Shown: positions 16,958 to 26,264 of the stretch, in pieces | How the letters are laid out: each line of letters begins with the position of its first letter | Numbering within the stretch: position 1 is the first letter of the stretch | NCBI RefSeq assembly: GCF_937884665.1 | Contig: NZ_CAKZYF010000193.1 | Coordinates: 1 to 62,555 of the forward strand | DNA length: 62,555 bases | From: an uncultured Allomuricauda sp. | Lineage (GTDB): Bacteria > Bacteroidota > Bacteroidia > Flavobacteriales > Flavobacteriaceae | Direction: 5' to 3' | Translations under genes and position numbers: made by a program | The notes under the pieces: generated by a model | Told to the model about the DNA's origin: nothing | The model's database searches: none | The model's input: the letters and a program-made list of their open reading frames with translations, nothing else

Positions 16958-18019
16958 ATGTCCAAGGAAAAAAAACTGAACATGCAATTGCACAGTCCCA
17001 TGCCCACGTTCGACTTAGCTGTTATCACTTTAGGGCATGGGAGTGGAGGACTGTTGACCAATAAATTGTTGGATACTGGGGTATTTGATTTGCTTTCGAA
17101 TCCCATTTTGGAGGAGCGCCATGACGGTGCTTTTTTGGACCTTCAGGGTAAAACCGCATTTTCAACGGATAGTTTTTTGGTGAGCCCTATCTTTTTTCCC
17201 GGTGGAAATATCGGAGAATTGGCGGTGAACGGTACCGTGAATGATTTGGCAATGTGCGGAGCGGTTCCCAAATACTTATCACTTAGTTTTATCATCGAAG
17301 AAGGCCTGAAAATGGACGAATTCTGGAAGATTTTGGTGGCTATTAAATTTTCCTGCGAACAAGCTGGTGTGCAGGTGGTCACGGGAGATACTAAAGTGGT
17401 TGAAAAAGGGAAAGGTGACAAAATCTTTATCAATACCACGGGTATTGGAGCAGTGCATCCCAAAGCCAATATTGCGGCTAATAACATCAGGGCCGGGGAT
17501 AGAATTATCATTAGTGGGCAGATTGCGGCCCATGGCATGGCCATCATGTCCGTGAGGGAAGGTCTGGAATTCGATTCTGAAATTCAAAGTGATACTACGT
17601 CGCTGAACCACACAATCCTTGACCTTATTGAAAAGTTTGGTTCAGATATCCATTTGTTGACTGATCCTACCCGTGGTGGAGTAGCCACCGTTTTGAAAGA
17701 AACCGCCCAATCTATCCACAAAGGGATAGCTATTTTTCAAAAAGACATTCCCATTGATGATCAAGTTGGGAGTGCCTGCGAGTTATTGGGCCTTGACCCC
17801 CTGTATGTGGCCAACGAAGGCTTGTTCGTCGCTTTTGTAGCTGCTGAGGTAGCGGAGACCGTATTGTTTGAATTACAAAAAGATACCAATGGCTTGCACG
17901 CCCGTATTATGGGGACTGTAACCGGGGCACATCCGGGTCAAGTCTATTTAGAAAGTGCCATTGGAGGGAAAAGGGTGGTAAGCATGCTGCCTGGAGAACA
18001 ATTGCCCAGAATTTGTTGA
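16958..18019 (+). CDS. hypE: Carbamoyl dehydratase HypE
   Basis: HypE dehydrates the S-carbamoyl group on its C-terminal cysteine to a thiocyanate that supplies CN ligands. The 353-residue protein is a PurM-like ATPase (LGHGSGGLLTNKLL, FSTDSFLVSP, NGTVNDLAMCGA, TDPTRGGVATVLKE) and ends in PRIC, with the catalytic Cys as last residue. It follows hypD by 9 bp and precedes the NHL gene by a single base. An internal Met at codon 9 is an alternative start. Confidence 0.96.
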   Translation: MSKEKKLNMQLHSPMPTFDLAVITLGHGSGGLLTNKLLDTGVFDLLSNPILEERHDGAFLDLQGKTAFSTDSFLVSPIFFPGGNIGELAVNGTVNDLAMCGAVPKYLSLSFIIEEGLKMDEFWKILVAIKFSCEQAGVQVVTGDTKVVEKGKGDKIFINTTGIGAVHPKANIAANNIRAGDRIIISGQIAAHGMAIMSVREGLEFDSEIQSDTTSLNHTILDLIEKFGSDIHLLTDPTRGGVATVLKETAQSIHKGIAIFQKDIPIDDQVGSACELLGLDPLYVANEGLFVAFVAAEVAETVLFELQKDTNGLHARIMGTVTGAHPGQVYLESAIGGKRVVSMLPGEQLPRIC

Positions 18020-18020
18020 T

Positions 18021-19115
18021 ATGGACTTTTCGACCTTGGGACCGCATGTGGTTCATCCTTATATTTTTAAGGGTTCTTCACAAAAACCATTCTTGGCACC
18101 AAGGGGGGTACATGTGGGGAACAACAGGCTTTTTGTCTCGGACACAGGGCAGAACCGGGTATTTATTTGGCATGAACTCCCCACAGGTTTGCACCAAGAG
18201 CCGGATATTGTCCTGGGGCAGCAAAATGTTGGGGATTCGGGCAGAAACGCCGGAGGAACCGTCTCATCAAAAAGTTTACACTATCCTTCCGGGATTTGGA
18301 GCGATGGTACTTGTTTGGTAGTGGCTGACGCTTGGAACCACCGCGTATTGATTTGGCACCGATTACCGACAGAAAACGGTCAGGCGGCGGATGTGGTCTT
18401 GGGACAACCTGATTTTGTATCCAATCAACCTAATGTAAAGGGCATAGGTAACGACCCCACCTCTCAAAGTTTGAATTGGCCCTATGGTGTTTTTTCAGAT
18501 GGGAAAAAACTTTGGATTGCCGATACGGGGAATAGAAGGATTCTTTTTTACGACACCATACCGAAGGTGAATTATGCACCAGCCAACAAGGTTCTTGGAA
18601 AACCAAACTTTTCAACACGGGACTATGAAAATTACGAACCTATTTGGCCTTATGCCTTAAAAATAAGTGAAAATGGGGTTTTGGCAGTGGCAGATACCCA
18701 GTTCTATAGGACATTACTATGGCATAGTTGGGAGGAAGCTTTTGGTACCAAGGCGGATGTCATTATCGGCCAACCTAACTTTGATTCGGCCGGGCAGAAT
18801 CAATTTGGCTTGTTCCCAGATGCCCATACCCTGAACTGGACGTATGATGTATGTTTTTACAAAAAGGGATTGTTGGTGAATGATACAGGGAACAGTCGGA
18901 TATTGTACTTCAAATCCATCCCTGAAGAGAACAACACCAAAGCAGATACTGTGATTGGAAAGCGGGATTTCAAGACCGGAAGCGAAAACAAAGATACCAT
19001 TGTGGGTACGGATAGTTCGTTATACTGGCCCTTTTCGATTTGTGTACAGAAAGAGAAATTGATTGTTGCCGATACTGGAAACCATCGCCTCTTGGTTGCA
19101 GCGCTTACACTCTAA
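18021..19115 (+). CDS. NHL-repeat beta-propeller protein of the hydrogenase operon
   Basis: This 364-residue protein has no signal peptide and consists of about six NHL-like blades with repeated LFVSDTGQNRVFIWH / LVVADAWNHRVLIWH / LWIADTGNRRILFYD / LIVADTGNHRLLVA motifs, separated by DIVLGQ- and DVVLGQPDF-type linkers. It should fold as a cytosolic beta-propeller. NHL proteins accompany hyp and hup genes in Nostoc and, from memory, in mycobacterial group 2a clusters. A propeller might bind the hydrogenase or redirect electrons, but no function is established here. The gene starts one base after hypE and its stop overlaps, tail to tail, the convergent nickel permease gene by 4 bp. Confidence 0.88.
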   Translation: MDFSTLGPHVVHPYIFKGSSQKPFLAPRGVHVGNNRLFVSDTGQNRVFIWHELPTGLHQEPDIVLGQQNVGDSGRNAGGTVSSKSLHYPSGIWSDGTCLVVADAWNHRVLIWHRLPTENGQAADVVLGQPDFVSNQPNVKGIGNDPTSQSLNWPYGVFSDGKKLWIADTGNRRILFYDTIPKVNYAPANKVLGKPNFSTRDYENYEPIWPYALKISENGVLAVADTQFYRTLLWHSWEEAFGTKADVIIGQPNFDSAGQNQFGLFPDAHTLNWTYDVCFYKKGLLVNDTGNSRILYFKSIPEENNTKADTVIGKRDFKTGSENKDTIVGTDSSLYWPFSICVQKEKLIVADTGNHRLLVAALTL

Positions 19116-19819
19116 AATCCCAAATAAATCCAATATATCCCGACAATTATGGCAAAAAGTCCGCCAATGATTCGAATACCGTGCGATAGATTGGGATGCT
19201 CTGCTTTTTTGGCGTACCGATTGATTTGTCCCAAAACATAAGCATAAATTACCATCGCCGTCAATGTTCCTGTAGCAAATCCTAAAATATATAAAACGCC
19301 TTGTACCTGACTTTCAAAGCCTAATACGGGTAAAAGCAATAGAAAATGGGCGACCCCTGCGAGGCCATGTAGCACGCCAATACTAAAAGATGACCAACTG
19401 TTCTGTTTTAATGTTCGTGTGTGGGTGTGTTCATGTTCCAGTTGATTTGTACCGTGATTATGATCATGCACATGGATGTAGGGCTCATCCCCACCGTGGA
19501 TATGTGGATGTTTGTGTCTTTTGGGTTTACGAAAAATACGGAAAAGCGCCCATGCCCCTATGCCAATCAGCACCAATCCGACCAGTTGCTCACTGTGCTT
19601 GGAAATGGATGCTATCGGAATCAGCTCTTTAAACCCTAAAAAAAGGAGACCAATAGCCAACATTCCCACCAAATGCCCAAAACCCCAGAACAGCCCGATA
19701 CGCCAAACCTTCTTGCGAGCTTCAATGGCCAAGGGGGTAATGGCCGCCAAATGGTCAGGACCCGATAGTACATGGAGGACAGAGGCAATAAAGCCTGCAA
19801 GTATGGAAAAATCCTGCAT
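19112..19819 (-). CDS. Nickel permease of the UreH/NiCoT-like type
   Basis: A 235-residue membrane protein with about six helices. The first contains HVLSGPDHLAAITP, related to the HX4DH metal signature of NiCoT/UreH permeases. A cytosolic loop (about 100-135) is extremely His-rich (HKHPHIHGG, HVHDHNHG, HEHTHTH), as in nickel transporters of hydrogenase and urease loci. A second signature, GVLHGLAGVAHFLLLLPV, starts the C-terminal half. It would import Ni2+ for HypA/HypB. It is transcribed towards the hydrogenase operon and overlaps its last gene by 4 bp. A small dyad CCCTAAGGG lies 23 bp upstream (19,842-19,850) and could be an operator, but it is short. Confidence 0.85.
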   Translation of the reverse strand: MQDFSILAGFIASVLHVLSGPDHLAAITPLAIEARKKVWRIGLFWGFGHLVGMLAIGLLFLGFKELIPIASISKHSEQLVGLVLIGIGAWALFRIFRKPKRHKHPHIHGGDEPYIHVHDHNHGTNQLEHEHTHTRTLKQNSWSSFSIGVLHGLAGVAHFLLLLPVLGFESQVQGVLYILGFATGTLTAMVIYAYVLGQINRYAKKAEHPNLSHGIRIIGGLFAIIVGIYWIYLGF

Positions 19820-20066
19820 TAAAGAAAGATACGCATATTTACCCTAAGGGACTCTAAATAATACGATAGATTGACTGTGTTTTTAATCTAAATATGCTGC
19901 TGATGCAAAAGTTCTAAGAAGCTAACGAAACTGGATTTGAGGAAATCTTATGGGATGTTTTCAAAATGACATAAAGATTTGATGATTATCTCATTTGAAG
20001 TAGTAATGATGTAAAAAAACCGTGGTTCTACGCCTGTTTGTCCCCATTATTCCACTTTTCAATCGC

Positions 20067-20074
20067 TAGTTTTG
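20067..20074 (+). promoter_or_regulatory. Candidate -7 box of the PUL regulator gene
   Basis: TAGTTTTG matches the Bacteroidota TAnnTTTG element and would give a start site about 45 nt before the ATG at 20,128. A TTTG lies 26 nt upstream, slightly too far for an ideal -33 element. The remaining 19,820-20,066 shows no gene. Confidence 0.4.
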
Positions 20075-20127
20075 TATATTGAAGTAAGGTATTCTCTGAT
20101 TTAATGAATTAGGTTCAAGCAGTTTAC

Positions 20128-22887
20128 ATGGGCATTTCCACAAAAACAATTCTTCTGCTCGTTCTGTTCCCACTTTTGGTTTCAGCGCAAAACCTTCTGC
20201 CACCTGTTTATAACTATTCCTTATTTGATTATAAAGGAGCGGGTAAAAATTGGGATTTAACGACCAATGTTGAAGGGGAACTTTTTGTTGCCAACAATAG
20301 GGGAATGCTCCATTTTGACGGGGAGGAATGGAACCTCTATAAGTTGCCCGACAATACGATCATTCGTTCTATCTTTTCACAAGATGATAGGGTATACACC
20401 GGTTCCTATGAAGAGTTTGGATATTGGAAAAAAAATGGGAGTGGTCGTTTTGAGTACCACTCCTTGACCCACCTTATTGAGGATCATGTGTTTACTAGTG
20501 AGGAGTTTTGGGAAATACTGCCCTTGAACGGAGCTATAGTTTTTCGTTCTTTTTCATCTATTTATATCTACGAAAACAATCAGATTCGTGTGATTGACCC
20601 ACCTCAAGTTGTTTCGGATTTTATAGAATATGACGGTAAACTTCTTATTGCTATGGAAGGTGAGGGTCTTTTTCAGTTGCACGATAACACGTTAAGGCCA
20701 CTTGTGGTTTTGGAAGTGCTGAAAGACAAAACATTGACCGATATGGTATTGGTCGATGGGAAACTGCTGGTAGGCTCTAAACTGGCGGGCTGTTTTCTTT
20801 TTGATGGAGAAAAAATAGAACCTTGGCAGAGTGAGCTCAATGAGGAACTCAAATCCCACCAATTGAACAAAGTGTTGAACTTGACCAATGGGAAACTCGC
20901 GCTGGGCACAATAAAAAATGGGGTTTATCTATACGATCCCAAAAACGGTACCTCGCAGGTTTTAAATAAAAATACAGGATTGGGAAACAACACTGTTCTT
21001 TCCATACTACAATACCAAGACCAGTTATGGTTGGGTCTGGATAACGGAATGGCTCGGATAAAGTTAAATAATTCCATTACCTATTATACGGATTATTCTG
21101 GGGCACTCGGAATGGTATATGATATGGCATTGTTCAACGGAACGATCTACTTGGGGAGCAATACAGGGGTTTTTTATTTTGAAGACAATGAGCTGAAATT
21201 TGTCAACGGCTCACAGGGTCATGTCTGGGATTTGGAGGTAGTAAATGATGTGTTGATGTGTGGTCATAATACGGGAACCTATAAAGTGGAACAAAATGAA
21301 TTTCAATCCATTTCCCAATATGCTGGAGGTTACGAAATAGTAAAGATACCGGAACATCAGGATACCTACATGCAGGGGGTATACAATGGACTCGCAACGC
21401 ACTACAGGACTTCAGGAGGCGATTGGGAGGTAAACAAATTGGTAGGTATAGATTTTCCTGTGAAGCAGCTATGTTTCGAGAATCCATACACCCTTTGGGT
21501 GGCCCATCCCTATAAAGGGTTTTATCGGTTGCATTTGGATGATACCTACTCAAGGATATTAAAAATCGATGAGTTTACCGATGATAGCATTCCTAGCAAT
21601 TACAATATAAAATTGTATAAGATAAAAAATCAAATTGTGTTTTGTAGCCAAGGAAATTGGTACAGATATGATGCTATTCCGGGAAAAATTGTTCCGTTCT
21701 CAGAATTCCAACCGTTCACCGAGCAGGAACTACTGAGTTTTGAGGACGATTTTTTTTGGTTTGTAGAGGGTGAAAAAAATAAACATGTGGTACGGACCGA
21801 CCTTAAATCCGATAGTCTAGTAATTGCCGATTTACCCCTTCGCAGGAGGTTGGTCCCAGATGCCCAGAAGATGGTCAGGGTAAATGATACCACTTCTTTT
21901 ATAACGCTAAGCGACGGTTTTGCCAAAATAAATGTGGCTCAGTTACAAAGACAGTTAGACTTTTATATGTTGCCCGTACCCAAGTTGACCAATGTTGTGG
22001 ACAAAGACAGCTCCTATGTTGTGAAAAGCGATGGGACGTATTCATTTTCCTTTAAAAAATCCAGGATATTGACGATAGAATTTGCAACTCCAAAGTCCAT
22101 TCAACCGAGATATCATTATACCCTTACAGGTCCTGAAAACCACTCGGGCTACAAGGAGGAAGGTTCTGTGACATTTCAGAACCTGTCCCATGGAGACTAT
22201 CAATTTACCGTATCTACTGTAGGCATAGATAATACAGTTTCCAAAGGAGATATCTTCGAATTTGGGATAGCCCCACCTTGGTTTTTGTCCAATTTAAGTC
22301 TGGCCCTCTATTTTCTGATTTTGGTTGTTTTTGTGTTTTTCGTAAGACGGTATAACCGTGCAAAATTAGATAGGAAACAACGGGAGCTCGAGGATCAAAT
22401 GCAAAAACAACAGGATAAGAGAATTGCACAAATGGAAAAAGAAGAACTTGCTAAAAAAGTGAAATTGAAACAAAATGAACTGGCCAGCACGGCGCTGAAT
22501 ATCGCGAGAAAAAATGAAATGATATTAGAGCTTAAGAACATGATGGTCTTAGATCAGGATAAGTTTCCCAGTTCACATCGCTATCGAACGTTCATCAAAA
22601 AACTGAACAACTCCATAAAGGACACGGAGGATTGGAAGAGATTTGAGGTGAGCTTTAAGGAATTGCACGAAGATTTTTTTGAGCGTTTACTGATTGAGTA
22701 TCCAGAGCTCACGCCCAAAGACCTCAAACTCTGTGCTTACCTAAAAATGAATCTATCCACAAAAGAGATAGCTCCCCTGATGGGCATTACCATACGAGGG
22801 GTGGAAATTCATCGCTATCGACTACGCAAAAAACTGGGACTTGAGAGTACAAAAAACCTTTCCAATTTTCTAATTACCTTCTCATAG
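20128..22887 (+). CDS. Membrane-spanning propeller sensor with LuxR-type HTH (PUL regulator)
   Basis: The 919-residue protein has a signal peptide (1-20, ending VSAQ) and a periplasmic part with two-component-regulator-like propeller repeats (about 30-640). A Y_Y_Y-like beta-sandwich follows (HYTLTGPENHSGYKEEG, about 665-715). One transmembrane helix (LSLALYFLILVVFVFFV, about 725-745) leads to a cytosolic coiled coil (about 750-800) and a C-terminal LuxR/GerE-type helix-turn-helix (LTPKDLKLCAYLKMNLSTKEIAPLMGI, about 850-915). There is no histidine kinase or receiver. It should sense a glycan fragment in the periplasm and bind DNA directly from the membrane. It lies just upstream of susC on the same strand, so it probably regulates that operon; paired repeats at 22,930-23,052 are its best operator candidate. 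Confidence 0.88.
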   Translation: MGISTKTILLLVLFPLLVSAQNLLPPVYNYSLFDYKGAGKNWDLTTNVEGELFVANNRGMLHFDGEEWNLYKLPDNTIIRSIFSQDDRVYTGSYEEFGYWKKNGSGRFEYHSLTHLIEDHVFTSEEFWEILPLNGAIVFRSFSSIYIYENNQIRVIDPPQVVSDFIEYDGKLLIAMEGEGLFQLHDNTLRPLVVLEVLKDKTLTDMVLVDGKLLVGSKLAGCFLFDGEKIEPWQSELNEELKSHQLNKVLNLTNGKLALGTIKNGVYLYDPKNGTSQVLNKNTGLGNNTVLSILQYQDQLWLGLDNGMARIKLNNSITYYTDYSGALGMVYDMALFNGTIYLGSNTGVFYFEDNELKFVNGSQGHVWDLEVVNDVLMCGHNTGTYKVEQNEFQSISQYAGGYEIVKIPEHQDTYMQGVYNGLATHYRTSGGDWEVNKLVGIDFPVKQLCFENPYTLWVAHPYKGFYRLHLDDTYSRILKIDEFTDDSIPSNYNIKLYKIKNQIVFCSQGNWYRYDAIPGKIVPFSEFQPFTEQELLSFEDDFFWFVEGEKNKHVVRTDLKSDSLVIADLPLRRRLVPDAQKMVRVNDTTSFITLSDGFAKINVAQLQRQLDFYMLPVPKLTNVVDKDSSYVVKSDGTYSFSFKKSRILTIEFATPKSIQPRYHYTLTGPENHSGYKEEGSVTFQNLSHGDYQFTVSTVGIDNTVSKGDIFEFGIAPPWFLSNLSLALYFLILVVFVFFVRRYNRAKLDRKQRELEDQMQKQQDKRIAQMEKEELAKKVKLKQNELASTALNIARKNEMILELKNMMVLDQDKFPSSHRYRTFIKKLNNSIKDTEDWKRFEVSFKELHEDFFERLLIEYPELTPKDLKLCAYLKMNLSTKEIAPLMGITIRGVEIHRYRLRKKLGLESTKNLSNFLITFS

Positions 22888-22929
22888 GTTGAAAACCAAA
22901 TACTTCTATACCCTGAATTTTGGTTTTGC

Positions 22930-23052
22930 ACTACATCAAGACTACATCAACCTGTTAATTATCTCTTAGCAAATTTTCTGTTTAACTACGGCAAATACCC
23001 TATATGCTTCAACTTCGGGCGCTCTCCTAGCTTGATGTAGTTTTTATGTAGG
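22930..23052. repeat. Paired 11-bp repeats flanking the susC promoter region
   Basis: ACTACATCAAG (22,930-22,940) is followed directly by ACTACATCAAC (22,941-22,951). About 80 bp further on, its exact reverse complement CTTGATGTAGT (23,031-23,041) is followed by the degraded copy TTTTATGTAGG (23,042-23,052). The layout is two head-to-tail copies facing two inverted copies, all with an 11-bp period (one helical turn). It lies between the regulator stop and the susC start, so it looks like an operator for a dimeric or cooperatively binding regulator. No clean TAnnTTTG box is present; TAGGATTTG overlaps the last copy and may be the -7 region. Confidence 0.55.
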
Positions 23053-23119
23053 ATTTGGAAAAAATGCTCGAGCACGCTTTGTTAAATTAGCAAAAAACTA
23101 ACTCCTTGACTGAACAATT

Positions 23120-26100
23120 ATGAAAAAAAAGAGTCTATTTTTATCAATATTACTATTTCTTAGTGTTGTAGTGGTTTTCTCACAGGATGTAGTAAATCTG
23201 TCCGGACTGGTTTCAGATAGTGCTGGAACACCCTTGCCAGGTGCCACCGTAATCCTAAAAGGTACTTCAACAGGTACACAAACAGATTTTGATGGTAACT
23301 ACACGTTAAATAATGTGCCAACCAATGCTACCCTTGTTTTTAGTTACATCGGATATGTTGCCCAAGAAATTGTGGTCAATGACCAAATCGTTATCAATGT
23401 CTCACTACAGGAAGACACCCAACTGTTGGACGAGGTAGTCGTGGTAGGGTATGGCGAGCAAAAACGTTCTGATATCACAGGTGCTGTGGTCTCTATCAAA
23501 TCTGAGGAAATTGTTAAAATACCCGCATTGACCGCTACGCAATCCATTCAAGGTAAGGTGGCCGGTGTCAATATTATAGCCAATGATGCGCCCGGGGCAA
23601 CACCTACGGTCATCGTTAGAGGTTTGGGAACCGCTCTAGGTGGTAGGCAACCCTTTTTTGTTGTGGACGGGCAACCGCTACAAGATATCAGGAGCATTAA
23701 TCCCGCAGATATTGAGTCCATTGAATTTCTGAAAGGTGCTTCGTACGCTAATATTTACGGCATACGTGCAGCTAACGGAGTCATTCTCATTACCACTAAA
23801 AAAGGGAAAAAGGGAAAGATCAACTTCAATTTTGATACCTTCTTTGGGCTTCGTACTGTTTTAAACCAAGTGGAAATGGCGAATGGGGCGCAGTACACTC
23901 AATTCTTTAATGAGGAGAACGCAGCTATAGGTGGTCCCCAATTACAGACGAATCAGCGTTTTGACACAGATTGGTATGACGAGCTGCTACAAACCGGAAG
24001 AATTATCAGCAATAACTTCTCTGTTTCAGGAGCTTCTGAGACGGTCGACTATTTTTTGAGCTATAACTTTTATGATGAAGAAGGAATCCTGTCAGATAAC
24101 AAATTCAGCAGGGGGAGTATTAGGAGCAACAACACCTTTCATTTATTCGATGATAAGTTCAGGATCATCCAAAACCTCAATGTGACCTATACCAATGAGA
24201 CCCCAAAACCCTTCGGTGCATTTAACAATGCATTTAGACAATCCCCTTTAGTACCCGTATTTTATGATAACGGTCGGTTTGGGCAGTCTTTTTATAATCA
24301 AACGACAGGAATCGTCGGTTTTGAGGCGGCTGATGGAGAATCCATAGGAAGATTAAACACGGCGGGGAATCCAGTTTCTCAGGTCTTTTTTAATGATGAA
24401 AATAGAAACACCACCACCATACAAGGTCAGATAACGGCAGAAGTGGATATCACAAAAGGATTAAAATTTACCGGGCGATTCGGCGCCACACAGTTTTTTT
24501 CAAAGCGTAACATTTTTACGCCCATTCGGCAACAATGGTTGAATGCCGACCCTGTGCGTACAGAAGAACAATTTGAGGAAGGTAGGGCCGATTTGGATGG
24601 AGATGGCGTCATTTCCACCGAATTCGCAAATAATAGCTTTAATGTTAGGGATGAAGAATTTTTCCGTTGGAACCTTGAAGGTTTCCTAACATACGACAAA
24701 TCATTTGGGAAGCACAACCTAAGTACTACGGTAGGTATAAGCCGTGAAAATTTTGGGGGTAGGGAAATAGTAGAGGCAGAAGGGTTTGATGTATTTGATG
24801 AGCCGCGTTTAAGAAGTTTGGGCAGAAGAACTTCTTCCTTCTTCGATAATACAGTGGACCAAGAATTTAACCAATCTACCAATTTACAATCCTATTTTGC
24901 TAGGGCCGAATACGACTATGCTGAAAAATACTTCGTAAGAGCTGTTATAAGAAGGGACGGTACCAGTACGTTTATAACTGACGAAAACTTCTTTGACAAC
25001 TTCCCGGCATTTAGTGTGGGCTGGACCCTAACGGAGGAAAACTTTTTGAAGGATAATACGCTTCTGGACTTTTTCAAGGTTTTTGGCGGTTGGGGACAGC
25101 TCGGTAATGCAAACGTTCCCATAAATGTCCAACAGATCAATACTGATCCAGACTCAGGGAACCAAAATTATGTTTTTGGACCTAGCCAAGAACTGATTTT
25201 TGGTGCTTCGTTTGGAAGCCCTGTTTTTCCCCTACAATGGGAAGTCACCGAAGAGTGGGAGGCAGGTTTTGATTTTGCCATGCTGGACCGTAAACTGTCA
25301 GGTACATTTACATACTACGATAGAAACAATACCAATGCGATAATCAACGTCCAGAACACCTTAAATTCAGCTGCGGAAGGTAATTTCCTCGCACAAGCCG
25401 CCGAAGTTTCTAATACTGGTGTTGAGCTACTTTTGAATTGGCGAGATACCGTTGGAGACGATTTTCAGTATAATGTAGGGGTTAACTTTTCCACAAACAG
25501 AAATAGGGTGGAAAATGTAGTCCCTGGATTTGATGGTCAAGTTGGCGGTAGTTTGAACAATGGACAAATTACCAAAAGGCTTCAGGAAGGACAGCCCATT
25601 TTTGCATGGTGGTTGCTGGAAGCAGATGGAGTTTGGCAAAATCAAGAAGAAATAGATAATAATGCTTCGGTTGGAAATGCTCGTCCCGGACATTTAAGGT
25701 ATGTGGACCAGAATGACGATGGTGTTATCGATGATAGGGACAAAATATTTTTTGATAACTACATTCCTACTTTTAACTATGGCATTACCATTGGCGCCCA
25801 ATATAAAAACTTCGACTTTAGCTTTGACGGTTTTGGAGTTGGCGGAAATAAAGTATACAATGGTTTAGCCAATACCCGTCTACAAAGTGTCAATATCTCG
25901 GAAGAAGTTTTTAACAGTCGATGGACGGGTGAAGGCTCCACCAATGCTGCACCCGGAGCGGATAGAGACGCTCTAGCTTCTTCTTTTTGGTTGGAGGATG
26001 GAGATTTTTTTAGAATAAACAATATCACCTTGGGATATACTTTTGACCAACTTCAGGGTTTTTTAAACAGAGCCAGACTCTACGTTACAGCGCAAAACCC

Positions 26101-26236
26101 CTTTATGTTCACCAACTATTCCGGTTTTACACCCGAACTCTTGGGAAATGGTGTGCCCAATCAGACTGCAGGGATCGAATTACAAGCGTATCCCACAACA
26201 CGGACCTTCATTCTAGGACTAAACGTACAGATTTAA
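23120..26236 (+). CDS. SusC/RagA-family TonB-dependent glycan transporter
   Basis: A 1038-residue outer-membrane protein. It has a signal peptide (1-21, FSQ), a carboxypeptidase-like regulatory domain (VNLSGLVSDSAGTPLPGATVILKGT..., about 25-105), a TonB-dependent plug (DEVVVVGYGEQKRSDITGAV about 108-128; RGLGTALGGRQPFFVVDG about 170), and a 22-strand barrel ending in the aromatic/hydrophobic terminus (FILGLNVQI). It imports oligosaccharides delivered by the SusD lipoprotein. It is the first gene of the PUL operon after the repeat-bearing intergenic region, and susD follows after 28 bp. The family assignment is secure; substrate is inferred from the downstream enzymes. Confidence 0.95.
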   Translation: MKKKSLFLSILLFLSVVVVFSQDVVNLSGLVSDSAGTPLPGATVILKGTSTGTQTDFDGNYTLNNVPTNATLVFSYIGYVAQEIVVNDQIVINVSLQEDTQLLDEVVVVGYGEQKRSDITGAVVSIKSEEIVKIPALTATQSIQGKVAGVNIIANDAPGATPTVIVRGLGTALGGRQPFFVVDGQPLQDIRSINPADIESIEFLKGASYANIYGIRAANGVILITTKKGKKGKINFNFDTFFGLRTVLNQVEMANGAQYTQFFNEENAAIGGPQLQTNQRFDTDWYDELLQTGRIISNNFSVSGASETVDYFLSYNFYDEEGILSDNKFSRGSIRSNNTFHLFDDKFRIIQNLNVTYTNETPKPFGAFNNAFRQSPLVPVFYDNGRFGQSFYNQTTGIVGFEAADGESIGRLNTAGNPVSQVFFNDENRNTTTIQGQITAEVDITKGLKFTGRFGATQFFSKRNIFTPIRQQWLNADPVRTEEQFEEGRADLDGDGVISTEFANNSFNVRDEEFFRWNLEGFLTYDKSFGKHNLSTTVGISRENFGGREIVEAEGFDVFDEPRLRSLGRRTSSFFDNTVDQEFNQSTNLQSYFARAEYDYAEKYFVRAVIRRDGTSTFITDENFFDNFPAFSVGWTLTEENFLKDNTLLDFFKVFGGWGQLGNANVPINVQQINTDPDSGNQNYVFGPSQELIFGASFGSPVFPLQWEVTEEWEAGFDFAMLDRKLSGTFTYYDRNNTNAIINVQNTLNSAAEGNFLAQAAEVSNTGVELLLNWRDTVGDDFQYNVGVNFSTNRNRVENVVPGFDGQVGGSLNNGQITKRLQEGQPIFAWWLLEADGVWQNQEEIDNNASVGNARPGHLRYVDQNDDGVIDDRDKIFFDNYIPTFNYGITIGAQYKNFDFSFDGFGVGGNKVYNGLANTRLQSVNISEEVFNSRWTGEGSTNAAPGADRDALASSFWLEDGDFFRINNITLGYTFDQLQGFLNRARLYVTAQNPFMFTNYSGFTPELLGNGVPNQTAGIELQAYPTTRTFILGLNVQI

Positions 26237-26264
26237 TAAAAGCACAGATTAAAAAATAAGTATT

